58,451 nucleotides of DNA. Origin: Cupriavidus gilardii (GTDB taxonomy: Bacteria > Pseudomonadota > Gammaproteobacteria > Burkholderiales > Burkholderiaceae). Location of the stretch: positions 1-58,451 of the forward strand of contig NZ_JABTYE010000029.1 of the NCBI RefSeq assembly GCF_013314895.1, given 5' to 3'. Below, piece by piece: positions 36,469 through 45,531 of the stretch. A program made the translations under genes and the position numbers. The notes beneath the pieces are model-generated. The model did no database searches, had not been told where the DNA came from, and saw only the letters and a list, made by a program, of their open reading frames with translations. How positions within the stretch are numbered: position 1 is the first letter of the stretch; each line of letters opens with the position of its first letter.

Positions 36469-37146
36469 TCACCCGGACGTCAGGTAGCCCTCGATCAGGC
36501 GCGCCATCTGCACAGGCAGTTCGTCGTCGTCCAGCCGCAACGGAGACGGGTCGTGCCACAGCGCATTGACCAGCATGCCGAACGCCGCCTGCATGGCGAA
36601 GCGCACCTTCGGCTCGGCCCGCGTGCCATCGTGGAGCCGCGGCACCAGCAGCGCCACCATCCGGTCCGCGAAGGCCGTTGCACAGTCCCGATGCGGCTGC
36701 CAGACCTGCGGTCTTGCGGCCGCCTGCTGCAGCGCGGCGCGCAGCAGACCGCGCTGGGCGCGGCATCCGCGCACCAGCAGGCGCATCGCCTTGTCCAGCA
36801 GCACCGAGGTCGGCACCGCCGCGCAGCGATGCGGTGCGAGATGGCGCTGCAGCGCTTGCTCCGCCTCGCGCACCGCCTCTGTCTGCAGCGCTTCGAAAAA
36901 GGCCGCCTTGTCGCGGAAGCGCCCGTAGAAGGCGCCAACCGACAGTTCGCAGGCCGCGACGATCTGCGCGACCGACATCGCTTCGAAATCCCGCGTTGCC
37001 AGCAGCGCGCGGCCTGCCGCCAGCAACGATTGCTCGGTATCGCGGGCGCGCTGGCGCTTGGGCGCATGCAGCAGCGATCGGGCCTCGAGCGCGGGGAAGG
37101 CGCTGCGCGCGGTGCCTGGCTGCGGGAACGGGGAGGCAGGGGTCAT
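36469..37146 (-). CDS. TetR family transcriptional regulator
   Basis: 225 residues. N-terminal helix-turn-helix from about residue 37 (TEQSLLAAGRALLATRDFEA, MSVAQIVAACELSVGAFYGR, FRDKAAFFEAL), preceded by a 30-residue Pro/Ala/Arg tail. The all-helical ligand domain follows (LVRGCRAQRGLLRAALQQA). ATG 37146. It probably controls itself and the Bug gene 135 bases downstream, and may control the divergent IclR operon. Ligand unknown. Confidence 0.92.
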   Translation of the reverse strand: MTPASPFPQPGTARSAFPALEARSLLHAPKRQRARDTEQSLLAAGRALLATRDFEAMSVAQIVAACELSVGAFYGRFRDKAAFFEALQTEAVREAEQALQRHLAPHRCAAVPTSVLLDKAMRLLVRGCRAQRGLLRAALQQAAARPQVWQPHRDCATAFADRMVALLVPRLHDGTRAEPKVRFAMQAAFGMLVNALWHDPSPLRLDDDELPVQMARLIEGYLTSG

Positions 37147-37308
37147 GGCGGCTTCCGGAGTGGGTGACGCGCATTTGTGACGCGGAATGGGTGACGGACA
37201 GCGATACGGCCTCGGACCGGCGCAACGCCGATTGGCTCGGCGATCCGTTCGATGCCGTGTCCGCTCACGTTAGGGATCCCTTCGGGCAGCGTCAACGACC
37301 GCCTCCTT

Positions 37309-37327
37309 ATTTCCAATATCTGGAAAT
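37309..37327. promoter_or_regulatory. Probable IclR operator
   Basis: ATTTCCA, five bases, TGGAAAT: perfect seven-base arms. The half-sites equal those of the E. coli IclR consensus but point outwards. It is 60 bases upstream of the iclR-family ATG. Confidence 0.55.
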
Positions 37328-37386
37328 CCGTTCCATCATTTGACGGTCGTCGCCGCGACCGCCCACACTGGATTTCAGGAGACAAC

Positions 37387-38193
37387 ATGAACACGCCGGT
37401 CGAACAATTCATCGCCGAGCGCCGCCGCGACGATCCGTCGTTCGGCGGACTGCTGGCCAAGGGCTTTGCCTTGCTGCGCTGCTTCATCGACGAGCCGCAG
37501 CCGATGGGCAACGGCGAGCTGTCGCGCCGGCTGCAACTGCCGCGGGCGACCGTGTCGCGCATCTGCAAGACCTTGTACGAGCTCGGCTATCTGGACTGGG
37601 ACCCGAAGCTCGACAAGTATTTCGTCAGCGCGCAAGTGCTCGCGCTCGGCTACCCCTACCTGACCGGTCTGCCGATGCGGCATACCGCGCGGCCGCTGAT
37701 GCAGGCGCTGGCCGACCGCATCGAAGGCGCGGTGTCGATGGGCGTGGCGCACCGGCTCGACGTGACGTATCTGCTCACCTGCACGCACAACGAGGGCACG
37801 CCGGCGCGACCCGGCGTCGGCGCGGTGCGGTCGGTGCTGACCACGGGCATGGGCCGCGCCTTCCTGTGCACGCTGTCGAAGGTCGAGTTCCAGAAGCTGA
37901 TGGACGCCGCGCGGCGCGAGCGTTCCGACGAATACGCCGCCAGCTACGACCGCATCTGCCACAACGTCGCCCACTATCCCAAGCGCGGGTACGCGATCAA
38001 CGAGGGCGAAGCCGGCATCGGCGTGCATGGCGTCGGCATCTACTCGCGCATCGTCTATCTGAACCGGCCGCTGCTGTTCAACTGCGCGATCGCCGGCAGC
38101 AAGCTTCGCCGCGGCATGCTGGAAAAGCGCGTGGCGCCGATGCTGGCCGAGATGGTTCGCAGCATCGAGCAGGCGGCGGGCGTCGGGCGATAG
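37387..38193 (+). CDS. IclR family transcriptional regulator
   Basis: 268 residues. Winged helix-turn-helix at about residues 25-85 (LLAKGFALLRCFIDEPQPMG, ELSRRLQLPRATVSRICKTL), then the GAF-like IclR effector domain, with TTGMGRAFLCTL and the family segment GYAINEGEAGIGVHGVGIYS. AGGAGAC fixes ATG 37387. It leads the ligase-DUF1254-Bug genes on the same strand (99-base gap to the ligase) and is likely their regulator, sensing an aromatic or organic acid. Confidence 0.94.
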   Translation: MNTPVEQFIAERRRDDPSFGGLLAKGFALLRCFIDEPQPMGNGELSRRLQLPRATVSRICKTLYELGYLDWDPKLDKYFVSAQVLALGYPYLTGLPMRHTARPLMQALADRIEGAVSMGVAHRLDVTYLLTCTHNEGTPARPGVGAVRSVLTTGMGRAFLCTLSKVEFQKLMDAARRERSDEYAASYDRICHNVAHYPKRGYAINEGEAGIGVHGVGIYSRIVYLNRPLLFNCAIAGSKLRRGMLEKRVAPMLAEMVRSIEQAAGVGR

Positions 38194-38292
38194 GTCCGCC
38201 AATCGCGCCGCGCCGCAGCGCAGGGCCCGACAACGAGACACCACGATGCCGCTCCGACGCGCCATCGACTGACGACAACAACGGAGACATCG

Positions 38293-40464
38293 ATGCCAGA
38301 CCCGACCCCTGACCTGTCCGCCTTGCTGCGCCCCCGCTCGATCGCCGTGATCGGCGCCTCGTCTCAACCGGAGAAGGTCGGCGGCATGCCGATTCGCCTG
38401 CTGCGCGAGCTCGGGTATCGCGGCCGCGTGCATCCGGTCAACACGGCGGCAGCCGAGATCCAGGGCCTGCCCGCCACACCGTCGATGGATGCGCTCGGGG
38501 AGCCGGTCGACCTCGCGATCGTCGCCGTGCCGGCACTGGCCAGCGCCGACGTGATGGCCCAGCTGGCGGCCAATGGCACGCGCGCGGCGGTGTTCTTTAC
38601 GTCCGGCTTCGCCGAGGTCGGCGAGGCGGGCACCCGGATGCAGCAGGCGCTGGCCGACCAGGCGCGGCATCACGGCATCACGCTGCTGGGGCCCAATTGC
38701 CTGGGCGCGATGAATCTGCGCGAGCGCATGTTCGCGACCTTCTCGCCGATTCCGTTGAGCGGCCTGCCGCCGCTGGGCGATGTGGGACTCGTCAGCCAGA
38801 GCGGGGCCTTCGGCGCCTATGCCTTTGCGCTGGCACGCGAGGCCGGTCTGGGCCTGAGCCACTGGGTCACCACCGGGAACGAGGCCGGGCTGCAGGTCGC
38901 CGACGTGATCGAATGGCTGGCGCACGACGACGACACGCGCGTGATCCTGACCTATATGGAAGGCTGCCGCGATGGCGATCGTTTGCGCCGCGCGCTGGCC
39001 GCCGCGCGCGCGGCCGGCAAGCCGGTGGTGGTGGCCAAGGTCGGCGTCACCGAGGCCGGCGCACGTTCGGCGCAATCGCATACCGCCAGCCTGGCGGGCG
39101 AGGACGCGGTCTACCAGGCGGTGTTCGACGAATACGGCGTGCATCGCGCCGAATCGCTGGAAGCGTTCTTCCGGCTGGGCTATGTGCTGTCGCGCGGCCG
39201 CCGGCCGTCACGTTGGCACAGCGGCAGCGGCCTGGCCGCCGATGCGGTGGCGCCGGTGGCGATCGTCACCGTGTCCGGCGGCGTCGGCATCATGATGGCC
39301 GATCGTGCCGAACAGCTGGGTTTGCCGATGCCGCCGATGCCGGCCGCCCCCGCCGAGGCGCTGCGCCGCGCAATTCCATTTGCCAGCACTGCCAATCCGA
39401 TCGACGTCACCGGCCAGATCGTGGCGCAGCCGCGCGTGTTGCTGGATGCGCTGCGCGACGTCGCCGCATGCGGGCAATACGGCAGCGTGGTGACCTTTCT
39501 CGCCGCCGGCGCCAATGCGCCCGCGCTGTGGCCCGAGCTGCAGCGCACCGTGGCGGCGCTGCACGAAACCGCCGACAGCGCGCCGCTGCTGCTGTGCGGG
39601 CTGGTCGCCGACGATCGCCGCGCCTGGCTGGAACAGCACGGTTGCCTGGTGTTCCGCGAGCCGGCGCATGCGATCGAAGCGGTGGCGGTGCTGGCCAGGG
39701 CGGCGGCGCAGCGCGCGAGCCGCATTGGAGGCGACGCACCTTTGCCGGAGCGCTTGCCGACATTGCCTCGAATCGCAGCCGAGGCCAACGCGCTGTCCGA
39801 ACACGAGGCGATGCAACTGCTGGCCGAAGCCGGCGTACCGGTGGCCCCGCACGGCCTGGCGCGCGATGCCGACGAGGCGGTGCGCCTGGCCGAACGGCTC
39901 GGCTATCCGGTCGCGGTCAAGCTGTGCTCGCGCGAGATCCTGCACAAGAGCGATGTCGGCGGCGTGGCGCTGAACCTGCACGATGCCGACGCGGTGCGCG
40001 CGGCGTTTGCGCGCGTGCGCAATGCGGTCGGCCGTCATGCGGCTGACCATGGCGGCGCGCCGGTGCCGTTCGAGGGCGTGGTGGTCGCGTGCATGCTGCG
40101 GGGTTGGGGCGAGCTGATGGTCGGCCTCCGGCGCGATCCCGTGTTCGGACTCGTCGCGCTGGCCGGCATCGGCGGCACCGCGGTCGAGGTGTTCCGGCAG
40201 ATGGCATTCGGCCTGGCGCCGCTGTCGATGCCGCGTGCGCTGGCGATGCTGCGCGACAGCCGGGCCGAGGCGCTGTTCGCCGGCCATCGCGGCAATCCCG
40301 CCGTGCCGCTGGAACAGGTGGCCGAGGTGCTGGTGCGCGTATCGCAGGCCGCTGCCGCGATCGGGCCGCGGCTCGACACGCTGGAGATCAATCCCTTCAT
40401 CGTCACGGCCGAGGGCCCGGTGGCGGCCGATGCCGTCATCACGCTGCGGCAGGACGCGCCTTGA
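38293..40464 (+). CDS. ADP-forming acyl-CoA synthetase (acetate-CoA ligase family)
   Basis: 723 residues with fused alpha and beta parts. CoA-binding domain IAVIGASSQPEKVGGMPIRL near residue 15, succinyl-CoA-ligase-like domains with LVSQSGAFGAYAFALAREAG, the phospho-His segment AQSHTASLAGEDAVY (about residues 258-272), and a C-terminal ATP-grasp domain (YPVAVKLCSREILHKSDVGG, LRRDPVFGLVALAGIGG, LDTLEINPFIV). It activates an organic acid to its CoA thioester, making ADP. ACGGAGAC upstream of ATG 38293. Second gene of the IclR operon, 20 bases before the DUF1254 gene. Confidence 0.93.
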   Translation: MPDPTPDLSALLRPRSIAVIGASSQPEKVGGMPIRLLRELGYRGRVHPVNTAAAEIQGLPATPSMDALGEPVDLAIVAVPALASADVMAQLAANGTRAAVFFTSGFAEVGEAGTRMQQALADQARHHGITLLGPNCLGAMNLRERMFATFSPIPLSGLPPLGDVGLVSQSGAFGAYAFALAREAGLGLSHWVTTGNEAGLQVADVIEWLAHDDDTRVILTYMEGCRDGDRLRRALAAARAAGKPVVVAKVGVTEAGARSAQSHTASLAGEDAVYQAVFDEYGVHRAESLEAFFRLGYVLSRGRRPSRWHSGSGLAADAVAPVAIVTVSGGVGIMMADRAEQLGLPMPPMPAAPAEALRRAIPFASTANPIDVTGQIVAQPRVLLDALRDVAACGQYGSVVTFLAAGANAPALWPELQRTVAALHETADSAPLLLCGLVADDRRAWLEQHGCLVFREPAHAIEAVAVLARAAAQRASRIGGDAPLPERLPTLPRIAAEANALSEHEAMQLLAEAGVPVAPHGLARDADEAVRLAERLGYPVAVKLCSREILHKSDVGGVALNLHDADAVRAAFARVRNAVGRHAADHGGAPVPFEGVVVACMLRGWGELMVGLRRDPVFGLVALAGIGGTAVEVFRQMAFGLAPLSMPRALAMLRDSRAEALFAGHRGNPAVPLEQVAEVLVRVSQAAAAIGPRLDTLEINPFIVTAEGPVAADAVITLRQDAP

Positions 40465-40484
40465 AACCCGAGCGAGCACCCGCA

Positions 40485-41798
40485 ATGAACCATCCCGCCA
40501 GCCCCGTCTTCTCCGCCCCCGTCTACGACAATCCCCAGCAGGCCCTGGCCGCCGCCGCGGCGCTGCCGCTGGTGATCTACGGCTACCCGCTGATCGAAAC
40601 GCTGCGCACCTGCCGCCTGCAGACCTCGGTCGAGGCTGCCACCGGCTACGGCCGGGCGCCGGTCAATGTGCTGTCGGCGAGCACGCGCCAATGGACGCAC
40701 GAGGACCGCGACATCGTCACGCCGGCCAACGACCTGCTGTACTTCTGCGGCTGGGTCGATCTGACCGATGGTCCGGTGACGCTGCACGTGCCACCGCTGA
40801 CCGAGCCGGATCGCTACTACGTGGTCGAGCTGCTCGACGCGCATACCAACAACTTCGCGAACCTCGGGCCGCGCAACGTGCCCGCGGACGGCGCGGCGGT
40901 GCAACTCCTCGGCCCGGGCCAGCGGGCCAGCGCTGCCCACGCCGTGGCCTGCCCGACCTCGCTGGTCTGGCTGCTCGGCCGCGTGCTGGTGCAGGGCGAG
41001 CGGGACCTGCCGGCCGCGCATGCGTTCGAGCGGGGTTTCCGGCTCGATGCGCCGGCGATCGGCCGGCAGCCGCAATGCGTGCGGCTGTGGCGCGACACCG
41101 GCGATGCCGCGCTCGACTTCTTTCACAACCTGTTCCAGGCGCTGCGCGAATTTCCGCCGTCGGCCGAGGGACGGGGACTGCTGACGCTGCTGCGGCGCCT
41201 CGGTGTCCGGCTCGAGGACGACGTCGAGATCGCCGCGCTGCGCCCGGCGGTGCAGGACGGGCTTGTCAGCGCGTATCGCCAGGGCATGCAGCTGATCGAG
41301 GCGCATACGCGCAGCCAGGGACGCAAGAGCTGGGGGTACAGCCTGAAGCTGGGGCTGTACGGCGACGACTGGCTGCTGCGCGCCACCACCGCGATGAAGG
41401 GGCTCGGTGCGCTGCGCGCCGACGAGGCCGTCTATGCGATGGCCGATTTCGATGCCGACGGTCAGCCGCTGACCGGCGCCGGCACCTACGAGCTGCGCTT
41501 CCCGGCCGGCCATCTGCCGCCGGCGCAGGCGTTCTGGTCGGTGTCGCTGTACGGCGAGGACCGCTTCTTCACCGCCAACGCCATCGGCCGCTATGCGATC
41601 GGCGACCGCACGCCGGGGCTGCGCTACGAGGCCGACGGCAGCCTGGCGATCGCGATCTCGCATGCGCGTCCCGCTTCGATCGACAACTGGCTGCCGGCGC
41701 CGGCCGGACCGTTCTATCTGATCCTGCGGCTCTATCATCCGAGCCCCGCCTTCATGGCGGGCCAGTATGTCATTCCGCCCGTGCGGCGGATTCCCTGA
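40485..41798 (+). CDS. DUF1254/DUF1214 domain protein
   Basis: 437 residues. N-terminal DUF1254 (AAAALPLVIYGYPLIETLRT, DLTDGPVTLHVPPLTEPDRY, VVELLDAHTNNFANLGPRN) and C-terminal DUF1214 (FPAGHLPPAQAFWSVSLYGED, then AIGRYAIGDRTPGLRYEADG and NWLPAPAGPFYLILRLYHPS). No signal peptide is seen, unlike some family members. The biochemical role of this pair of domains is not known to me. ATG 40485 is 20 bases after the ligase stop and 10 bases before the Bug gene, so it belongs to the acid-uptake/activation operon. Confidence 0.9.
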   Translation: MNHPASPVFSAPVYDNPQQALAAAAALPLVIYGYPLIETLRTCRLQTSVEAATGYGRAPVNVLSASTRQWTHEDRDIVTPANDLLYFCGWVDLTDGPVTLHVPPLTEPDRYYVVELLDAHTNNFANLGPRNVPADGAAVQLLGPGQRASAAHAVACPTSLVWLLGRVLVQGERDLPAAHAFERGFRLDAPAIGRQPQCVRLWRDTGDAALDFFHNLFQALREFPPSAEGRGLLTLLRRLGVRLEDDVEIAALRPAVQDGLVSAYRQGMQLIEAHTRSQGRKSWGYSLKLGLYGDDWLLRATTAMKGLGALRADEAVYAMADFDADGQPLTGAGTYELRFPAGHLPPAQAFWSVSLYGEDRFFTANAIGRYAIGDRTPGLRYEADGSLAIAISHARPASIDNWLPAPAGPFYLILRLYHPSPAFMAGQYVIPPVRRIP

Positions 41799-41808
41799 GG
41801 AGGCCGCC

Positions 41809-42810
41809 ATGATGCGCTCCACCTTCTTTCGCGGCGGCCGGCTCGCCAGGCACTGGCTGATGTGGGTGCTGGCCGCCGTCGGCCTGGCGGTCGGCCCGCT
41901 GGCCCATGCCGACAGCTATCCTTCGCGTCCCGTCAAGCTGATCTCGCCCTATGGCGCCGGCGGTTCCAACGACACCTCGGCGCGTGTGCTGGCCGACGCG
42001 CTGAGCCACAAGTATGGCCAGCAGTTCGTGGTCGAGAACCGGCCCGGCGCCGGCACGCGCGTCGCCAACGAGCTGGTCGCGCATGCCGCGCCCGACGGCT
42101 ACACGCTGCTGTGGGCGGCCGCGCCGTTCGCGATCAATACCGCGGCGGGGCTGAAGCAGCGCTACGACGTCGCCAGGGACTTCAAGCCGATTGGCCCGCG
42201 CGTGGTCGGGCCCATCTTCCTGATCGTCAATGCATCGTCACCGGCGCGCACGCTGGCGGACTTCGTCAAGCTCGCGCGCGAGAAGAAGGACGGCATCACC
42301 CTGGCGTCGCCCGGCATCGGCTCCGGCCCGCATCTGACCGGCGAGCTGTTCGCCGCGCAGGCCGGCTTCAAGGCGCTGACCGTGCATTACAAGGGCGACG
42401 CGACCGCCTATACCGAGCTGCTGGCGGGGCGCGTCGATGCGACGCTGACTGCGATCACCTCGGCGCTGCCGTTCATCAAGGCCGGCAAGCTGCGCGTGCT
42501 GGCGGTCGCGTCGGAGCAGCGCAGCGCGGTGTATCCGGAGGCGCCGACCTTCGCCGAGCAAGGCCACGCCGGCGTGGTCGGCTACGGCTGGTTCGGCCTG
42601 GTGGCGCCGGCGGGCACGCCGGACGCAATCGTGCGTCAGCTCAATCGCGATGCCGGCGCGGTGTTTGCCGACCCCGCCGTTCGCGCGAAGCTGCACGGGC
42701 TCGGCCTGCAGCCCGAGCCGATGGACAGCGCGGCCTTCGGCCAGTTCATCGACGGCGAGGTGCGCAAATGGGGCGAGCTGATCCGGCGGACCGGATTGGT
42801 GCTGGAGTAG
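41809..42810 (+). CDS. Bug-family periplasmic binding protein
   Basis: 333 residues. Signal peptide MMRSTFFRGGRLARHWLMWV through LAHADS (about residue 35). Mature start YPSRPVKLISPYGAGGSNDT, then VVENRPGAGTRVANELVAHA, APDGYTLLWAA and LTVHYKGDATAYTELLAGRV. GAGGAGG at 41797-41803 supports ATG 41809; ATG 41812 is equally near. Last gene of the IclR operon, so it probably captures the acid activated by the ligase. Confidence 0.94.
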   Translation: MMRSTFFRGGRLARHWLMWVLAAVGLAVGPLAHADSYPSRPVKLISPYGAGGSNDTSARVLADALSHKYGQQFVVENRPGAGTRVANELVAHAAPDGYTLLWAAAPFAINTAAGLKQRYDVARDFKPIGPRVVGPIFLIVNASSPARTLADFVKLAREKKDGITLASPGIGSGPHLTGELFAAQAGFKALTVHYKGDATAYTELLAGRVDATLTAITSALPFIKAGKLRVLAVASEQRSAVYPEAPTFAEQGHAGVVGYGWFGLVAPAGTPDAIVRQLNRDAGAVFADPAVRAKLHGLGLQPEPMDSAAFGQFIDGEVRKWGELIRRTGLVLE

Positions 42811-42860
42811 CGATCGACTGACGATCGATCACCACCACCCCTTGAGCAGCGGCGGAGCGC

Positions 42861-43751
42861 CTACGGAAAGCGCGGCGCCAGGTCGGCCTTGAGCCAGTCG
42901 ATCAGCGCGCGCGTCCGCGCCGGCAGCATCCGCGCATGCGGATAGAGCACCGACAGCGGCCACGGTGCCAGCTCGTAGTCCTCCAGCACGATGCGCAGCT
43001 TTTTCTCGGCGACCAGTGGCGCGACCTGATAGGACAGAAAGTGCCCGAAGCCGGCGCCGGCCGCGCAGGCCGCGACCGCCGGGGCGGTCTGGTTGAATTC
43101 CAGATTGCCGGTGACCGGCACCTGGAACACGCGGCCGTCGTCCTGGAAGGTCCACCAGTGCGGGTTGCCATTGCTGAAGCGCAGGCAGGGCTGCTGCGTC
43201 AGGTCCTCCGGATGGCGCGGCACGCCGTGCTTGCGCAGGAAGGCCGGTGTGGCGACCACCACGCGGCGGATCCGGCCAACCGGCTGCGCGATCAGCGTCG
43301 AATCGCGCAAGGGCCCGATCCGCACGCCGACATCGACGCCTTCCTCGAGCAGGTCGACCACGCGATCGGCGAAGTTCAGCGAGCAATGCACCGCAGGATA
43401 GCGCTGCACGAAGCGCGTGACCGCGGGCGCCACATACATCTGGCCGAACAGCATCGGCGCGGTCACGGTCAGGTGGCCGGCGAGCTCCACCTGGCGCGTC
43501 GTCAACCCGGCCTCGACCTCGTCGATCGTGGCGAGGATGCGGCGGCAGCTGTCCAGGTAGCTGCGGCCGTCTTCCGTCAGCGCCAGCCGGCGCGTGGTGC
43601 GGTTCAGCAAACGCACCTGCAGATGGGCCTCCAGCGTGGCCAACGTGCGTACCACCGCCGGCAGCGAGGTGCCGAGCGATGCCGCGGCGGCGGTCAGGCT
43701 GCCCTTGTCGACGATCCGGACGAAGGTTTGCATCGCGCGAAGTTTGTCCAT
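42861..43751 (-). CDS. LysR family transcriptional regulator
   Basis: 296 residues. Helix-turn-helix in MQTFVRIVDKGSLTAAAASL and LPAVVRTLATLEAHLQVRLL, with NRTTRRLALTEDG, the CrgA/DmlR-like subgroup. The effector domain starts near residue 92 (GHLTVTAPMLFGQMYVAP). ATG 43751. It is divergent from the GST gene over a perfect palindrome (43762-43780), which marks GST and the flavoprotein as its targets. It is convergent with the IclR operon end. Confidence 0.94.
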   Translation of the reverse strand: MDKLRAMQTFVRIVDKGSLTAAAASLGTSLPAVVRTLATLEAHLQVRLLNRTTRRLALTEDGRSYLDSCRRILATIDEVEAGLTTRQVELAGHLTVTAPMLFGQMYVAPAVTRFVQRYPAVHCSLNFADRVVDLLEEGVDVGVRIGPLRDSTLIAQPVGRIRRVVVATPAFLRKHGVPRHPEDLTQQPCLRFSNGNPHWWTFQDDGRVFQVPVTGNLEFNQTAPAVAACAAGAGFGHFLSYQVAPLVAEKKLRIVLEDYELAPWPLSVLYPHARMLPARTRALIDWLKADLAPRFP

Positions 43752-43761
43752 CGCGCGACAT

Positions 43762-43780
43762 TACTCCATTTATTGGAGTA
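43762..43780. promoter_or_regulatory. LysR-type operator between LysR and GST genes
   Basis: TACTCCA, TTTAT, TGGAGTA: perfect seven-base arms, only 11 bases from the LysR start. It is AT-rich at the centre, as expected for an autoregulatory site. Confidence 0.65.
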
Positions 43781-43871
43781 GTCAAATACCTTCGGCGATC
43801 TTTATTGCGGACCTGTCGCGGACCACAATGCGGGCATTCGCAACCCCTCCTGCAATGAACCGGAGCCGACC

Positions 43872-44510
43872 ATGTCCGCTGCATCTTCCCGTCCCGCCAC
43901 CCCGCTGGTGCTGTATCACGTGCCGATGTCGGGCCATTGCCATCGTGTCGAACTGATGCTGTCGCTGCTCGATCTGCCTTACCGCTGCGAACTGGTCAAT
44001 GTCCGCGGCGGCGAGCACAAGCGCGAGCCTTTTCTGCGCCTGAACCCGTTCGGGCAGATTCCGGTGCTCGACGACAACGGCACCGTGATCGCCGACTCCA
44101 ACGCCATCCTGGTGTATCTGGCGCTGCGCTATGACGAAGACGGGCGGTGGCTGCCGCGCGATCCGGTCAAGGCCGCCGCGGTGCAGCGCTGGCTGTCGGT
44201 CGCCGCCGGCGAAATCGCCTTCGGCCCGGCCCGGGCACGGCTCGCGGGCGTGTTCGGCATGGACGTGCCGCTCGACGATGCCCGCCGGCAGGCCGAACGG
44301 CTGTTCGCGGCGATGGAGCCGCTGCTGGCCGCCTCGGCCTTCCTGGTGGGCCAGCAGGCCACGCTGGCGGATGTCGCTGCCTACGCCTATATCGCTCGAG
44401 CCGAAGAGGGCGGCATCAGCCTGGCCCCGTATCCCGCGATCCGCGCCTGGCTGGCCCGCGTCGAAGCGCTGCCGCGCTTCGTGCCGATGCCCGTGGCCCA
44501 GGCCGCCTGA
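43872..44510 (+). CDS. Glutathione S-transferase
   Basis: 212 residues. Thioredoxin-like N-domain with LYHVPMSGHCHRVELMLSLL, the cis-Pro segment FGQIPVLDDNG and the glutathione-binding DSNAILVYLALRY (about residues 76-88). All-helical C-domain with LVGQQATLADVAAYAYI, containing the N-capping box. It conjugates or transfers thiol groups to electrophiles. CCGGAGCC precedes ATG 43872. Followed 28 bases later by the PPOX-like gene, likely co-transcribed. Confidence 0.94.
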   Translation: MSAASSRPATPLVLYHVPMSGHCHRVELMLSLLDLPYRCELVNVRGGEHKREPFLRLNPFGQIPVLDDNGTVIADSNAILVYLALRYDEDGRWLPRDPVKAAAVQRWLSVAAGEIAFGPARARLAGVFGMDVPLDDARRQAERLFAAMEPLLAASAFLVGQQATLADVAAYAYIARAEEGGISLAPYPAIRAWLARVEALPRFVPMPVAQAA

Positions 44511-44538
44511 GCCAAACCTGCCCTTGCGGAGCGCGATC

Positions 44539-45531
44539 ATGGAACTGCCGACCTGGCCCCACGAGGGCTCTCCTTTCCACAGCGGCGAACGGCTGGCGCA
44601 GCAGCGCGCCGGCAAGCGCGAGCAGATGGAAGGAGTGGGACGCCGCATCGTACGCGGCGAAATGCTGGAGCAGCATCGGCTGTTCTTCGCGCAGCTGCCG
44701 TTCATGCTGGCCGGCGCGCGTACCGGCGATGGCGGCGTCTGGGCGACCATGCTGGCCGGCGAGCCGGGCTTTGCCCACGCGCTGGATCCGCTCCAGCTGC
44801 GCCTGGATGCGCTGCCGCTGCCCGGCGATCCGCTCGATGGCGCGCTGCGCGACGGCGCGGAGCTTGGCCTGCTGGGCATCGAATTGCCGACGCGCCGGCG
44901 CAACCGCCTCAATGGCGTGATCACGCAGCGCGACGCGGGCGGCTTTACCGTGCGGGTGCGGCAGAGCTTCGGCAACTGCCCGCGCTACATCCAGCAGCGC
45001 GAACTGCTGCCGGTGCACTCGCCGTCAGCGGATGGGGGTGTCGCCGCGCCCCAGCTGCTGGACCGGCTCGACGACGAGGCAATCGCGTTCGTGCGGCGCG
45101 CCGACACGCTGTTCATCGCCACCCATCACAGCGATCCGGACGCGCCGCACAGCGGCGGCGCCGATGTGTCCCATCGCGGCGGCAAGCCCGGCTTCGTGCG
45201 CGTGGATGGCGACGGGACGCTGACGATGCCTGACTTCAACGGCAACGCCTATTTCAATACCATCGGCAACCTCGTCGCCAATCCCCGCGCCGGCCTGCTG
45301 TTCGTCGATTGGGAGAGCGGCACGCTGCTGCATGTGGCAGTGCGCGCCGAGATCGTCTGGGAAGGTCCGGAGGTGCAGGCCTATGCCGGCGCCGAGCGGC
45401 TGGTGCGGATGCGGGTCGAGCGGGTGGTCCGGCGCCCCGGCGTGCTGCCGCTGCGCGGCCGGCTCGTCAGCGTGTCGCCGGTGCTGGCGCAGACCGGAGA
45501 ATGGCCTGCGCCGGCGGCCGATCACCACTGA
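44539..45531 (+). CDS. PPOX-type FMN-binding flavoprotein
   Basis: 330 residues. The pyridoxamine-phosphate-oxidase-like split barrel lies mainly in residues 170-300: TLFIATHHSDPDAPHSGGAD, VDGDGTLTMPDFNGNAYFNT, IGNLVANPRAGLLFVDWESG. An earlier N-terminal half (LLGIELPTRRRNRLNGVITQ, CPRYIQQRELLPV) is typical of the longer uncharacterised group linked with GST genes. Substrate unknown. ATG 44539. The 3' end overlaps the convergent TonB-receptor gene by 10 bases. Confidence 0.88.
   Translation: MELPTWPHEGSPFHSGERLAQQRAGKREQMEGVGRRIVRGEMLEQHRLFFAQLPFMLAGARTGDGGVWATMLAGEPGFAHALDPLQLRLDALPLPGDPLDGALRDGAELGLLGIELPTRRRNRLNGVITQRDAGGFTVRVRQSFGNCPRYIQQRELLPVHSPSADGGVAAPQLLDRLDDEAIAFVRRADTLFIATHHSDPDAPHSGGADVSHRGGKPGFVRVDGDGTLTMPDFNGNAYFNTIGNLVANPRAGLLFVDWESGTLLHVAVRAEIVWEGPEVQAYAGAERLVRMRVERVVRRPGVLPLRGRLVSVSPVLAQTGEWPAPAADHH

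Noticed and set aside
36320..37225. Minus-strand frame giving a poly(His-Arg) tail
   Set aside because: It is the GCGATG microsatellite read in the wrong frame over the TetR gene.
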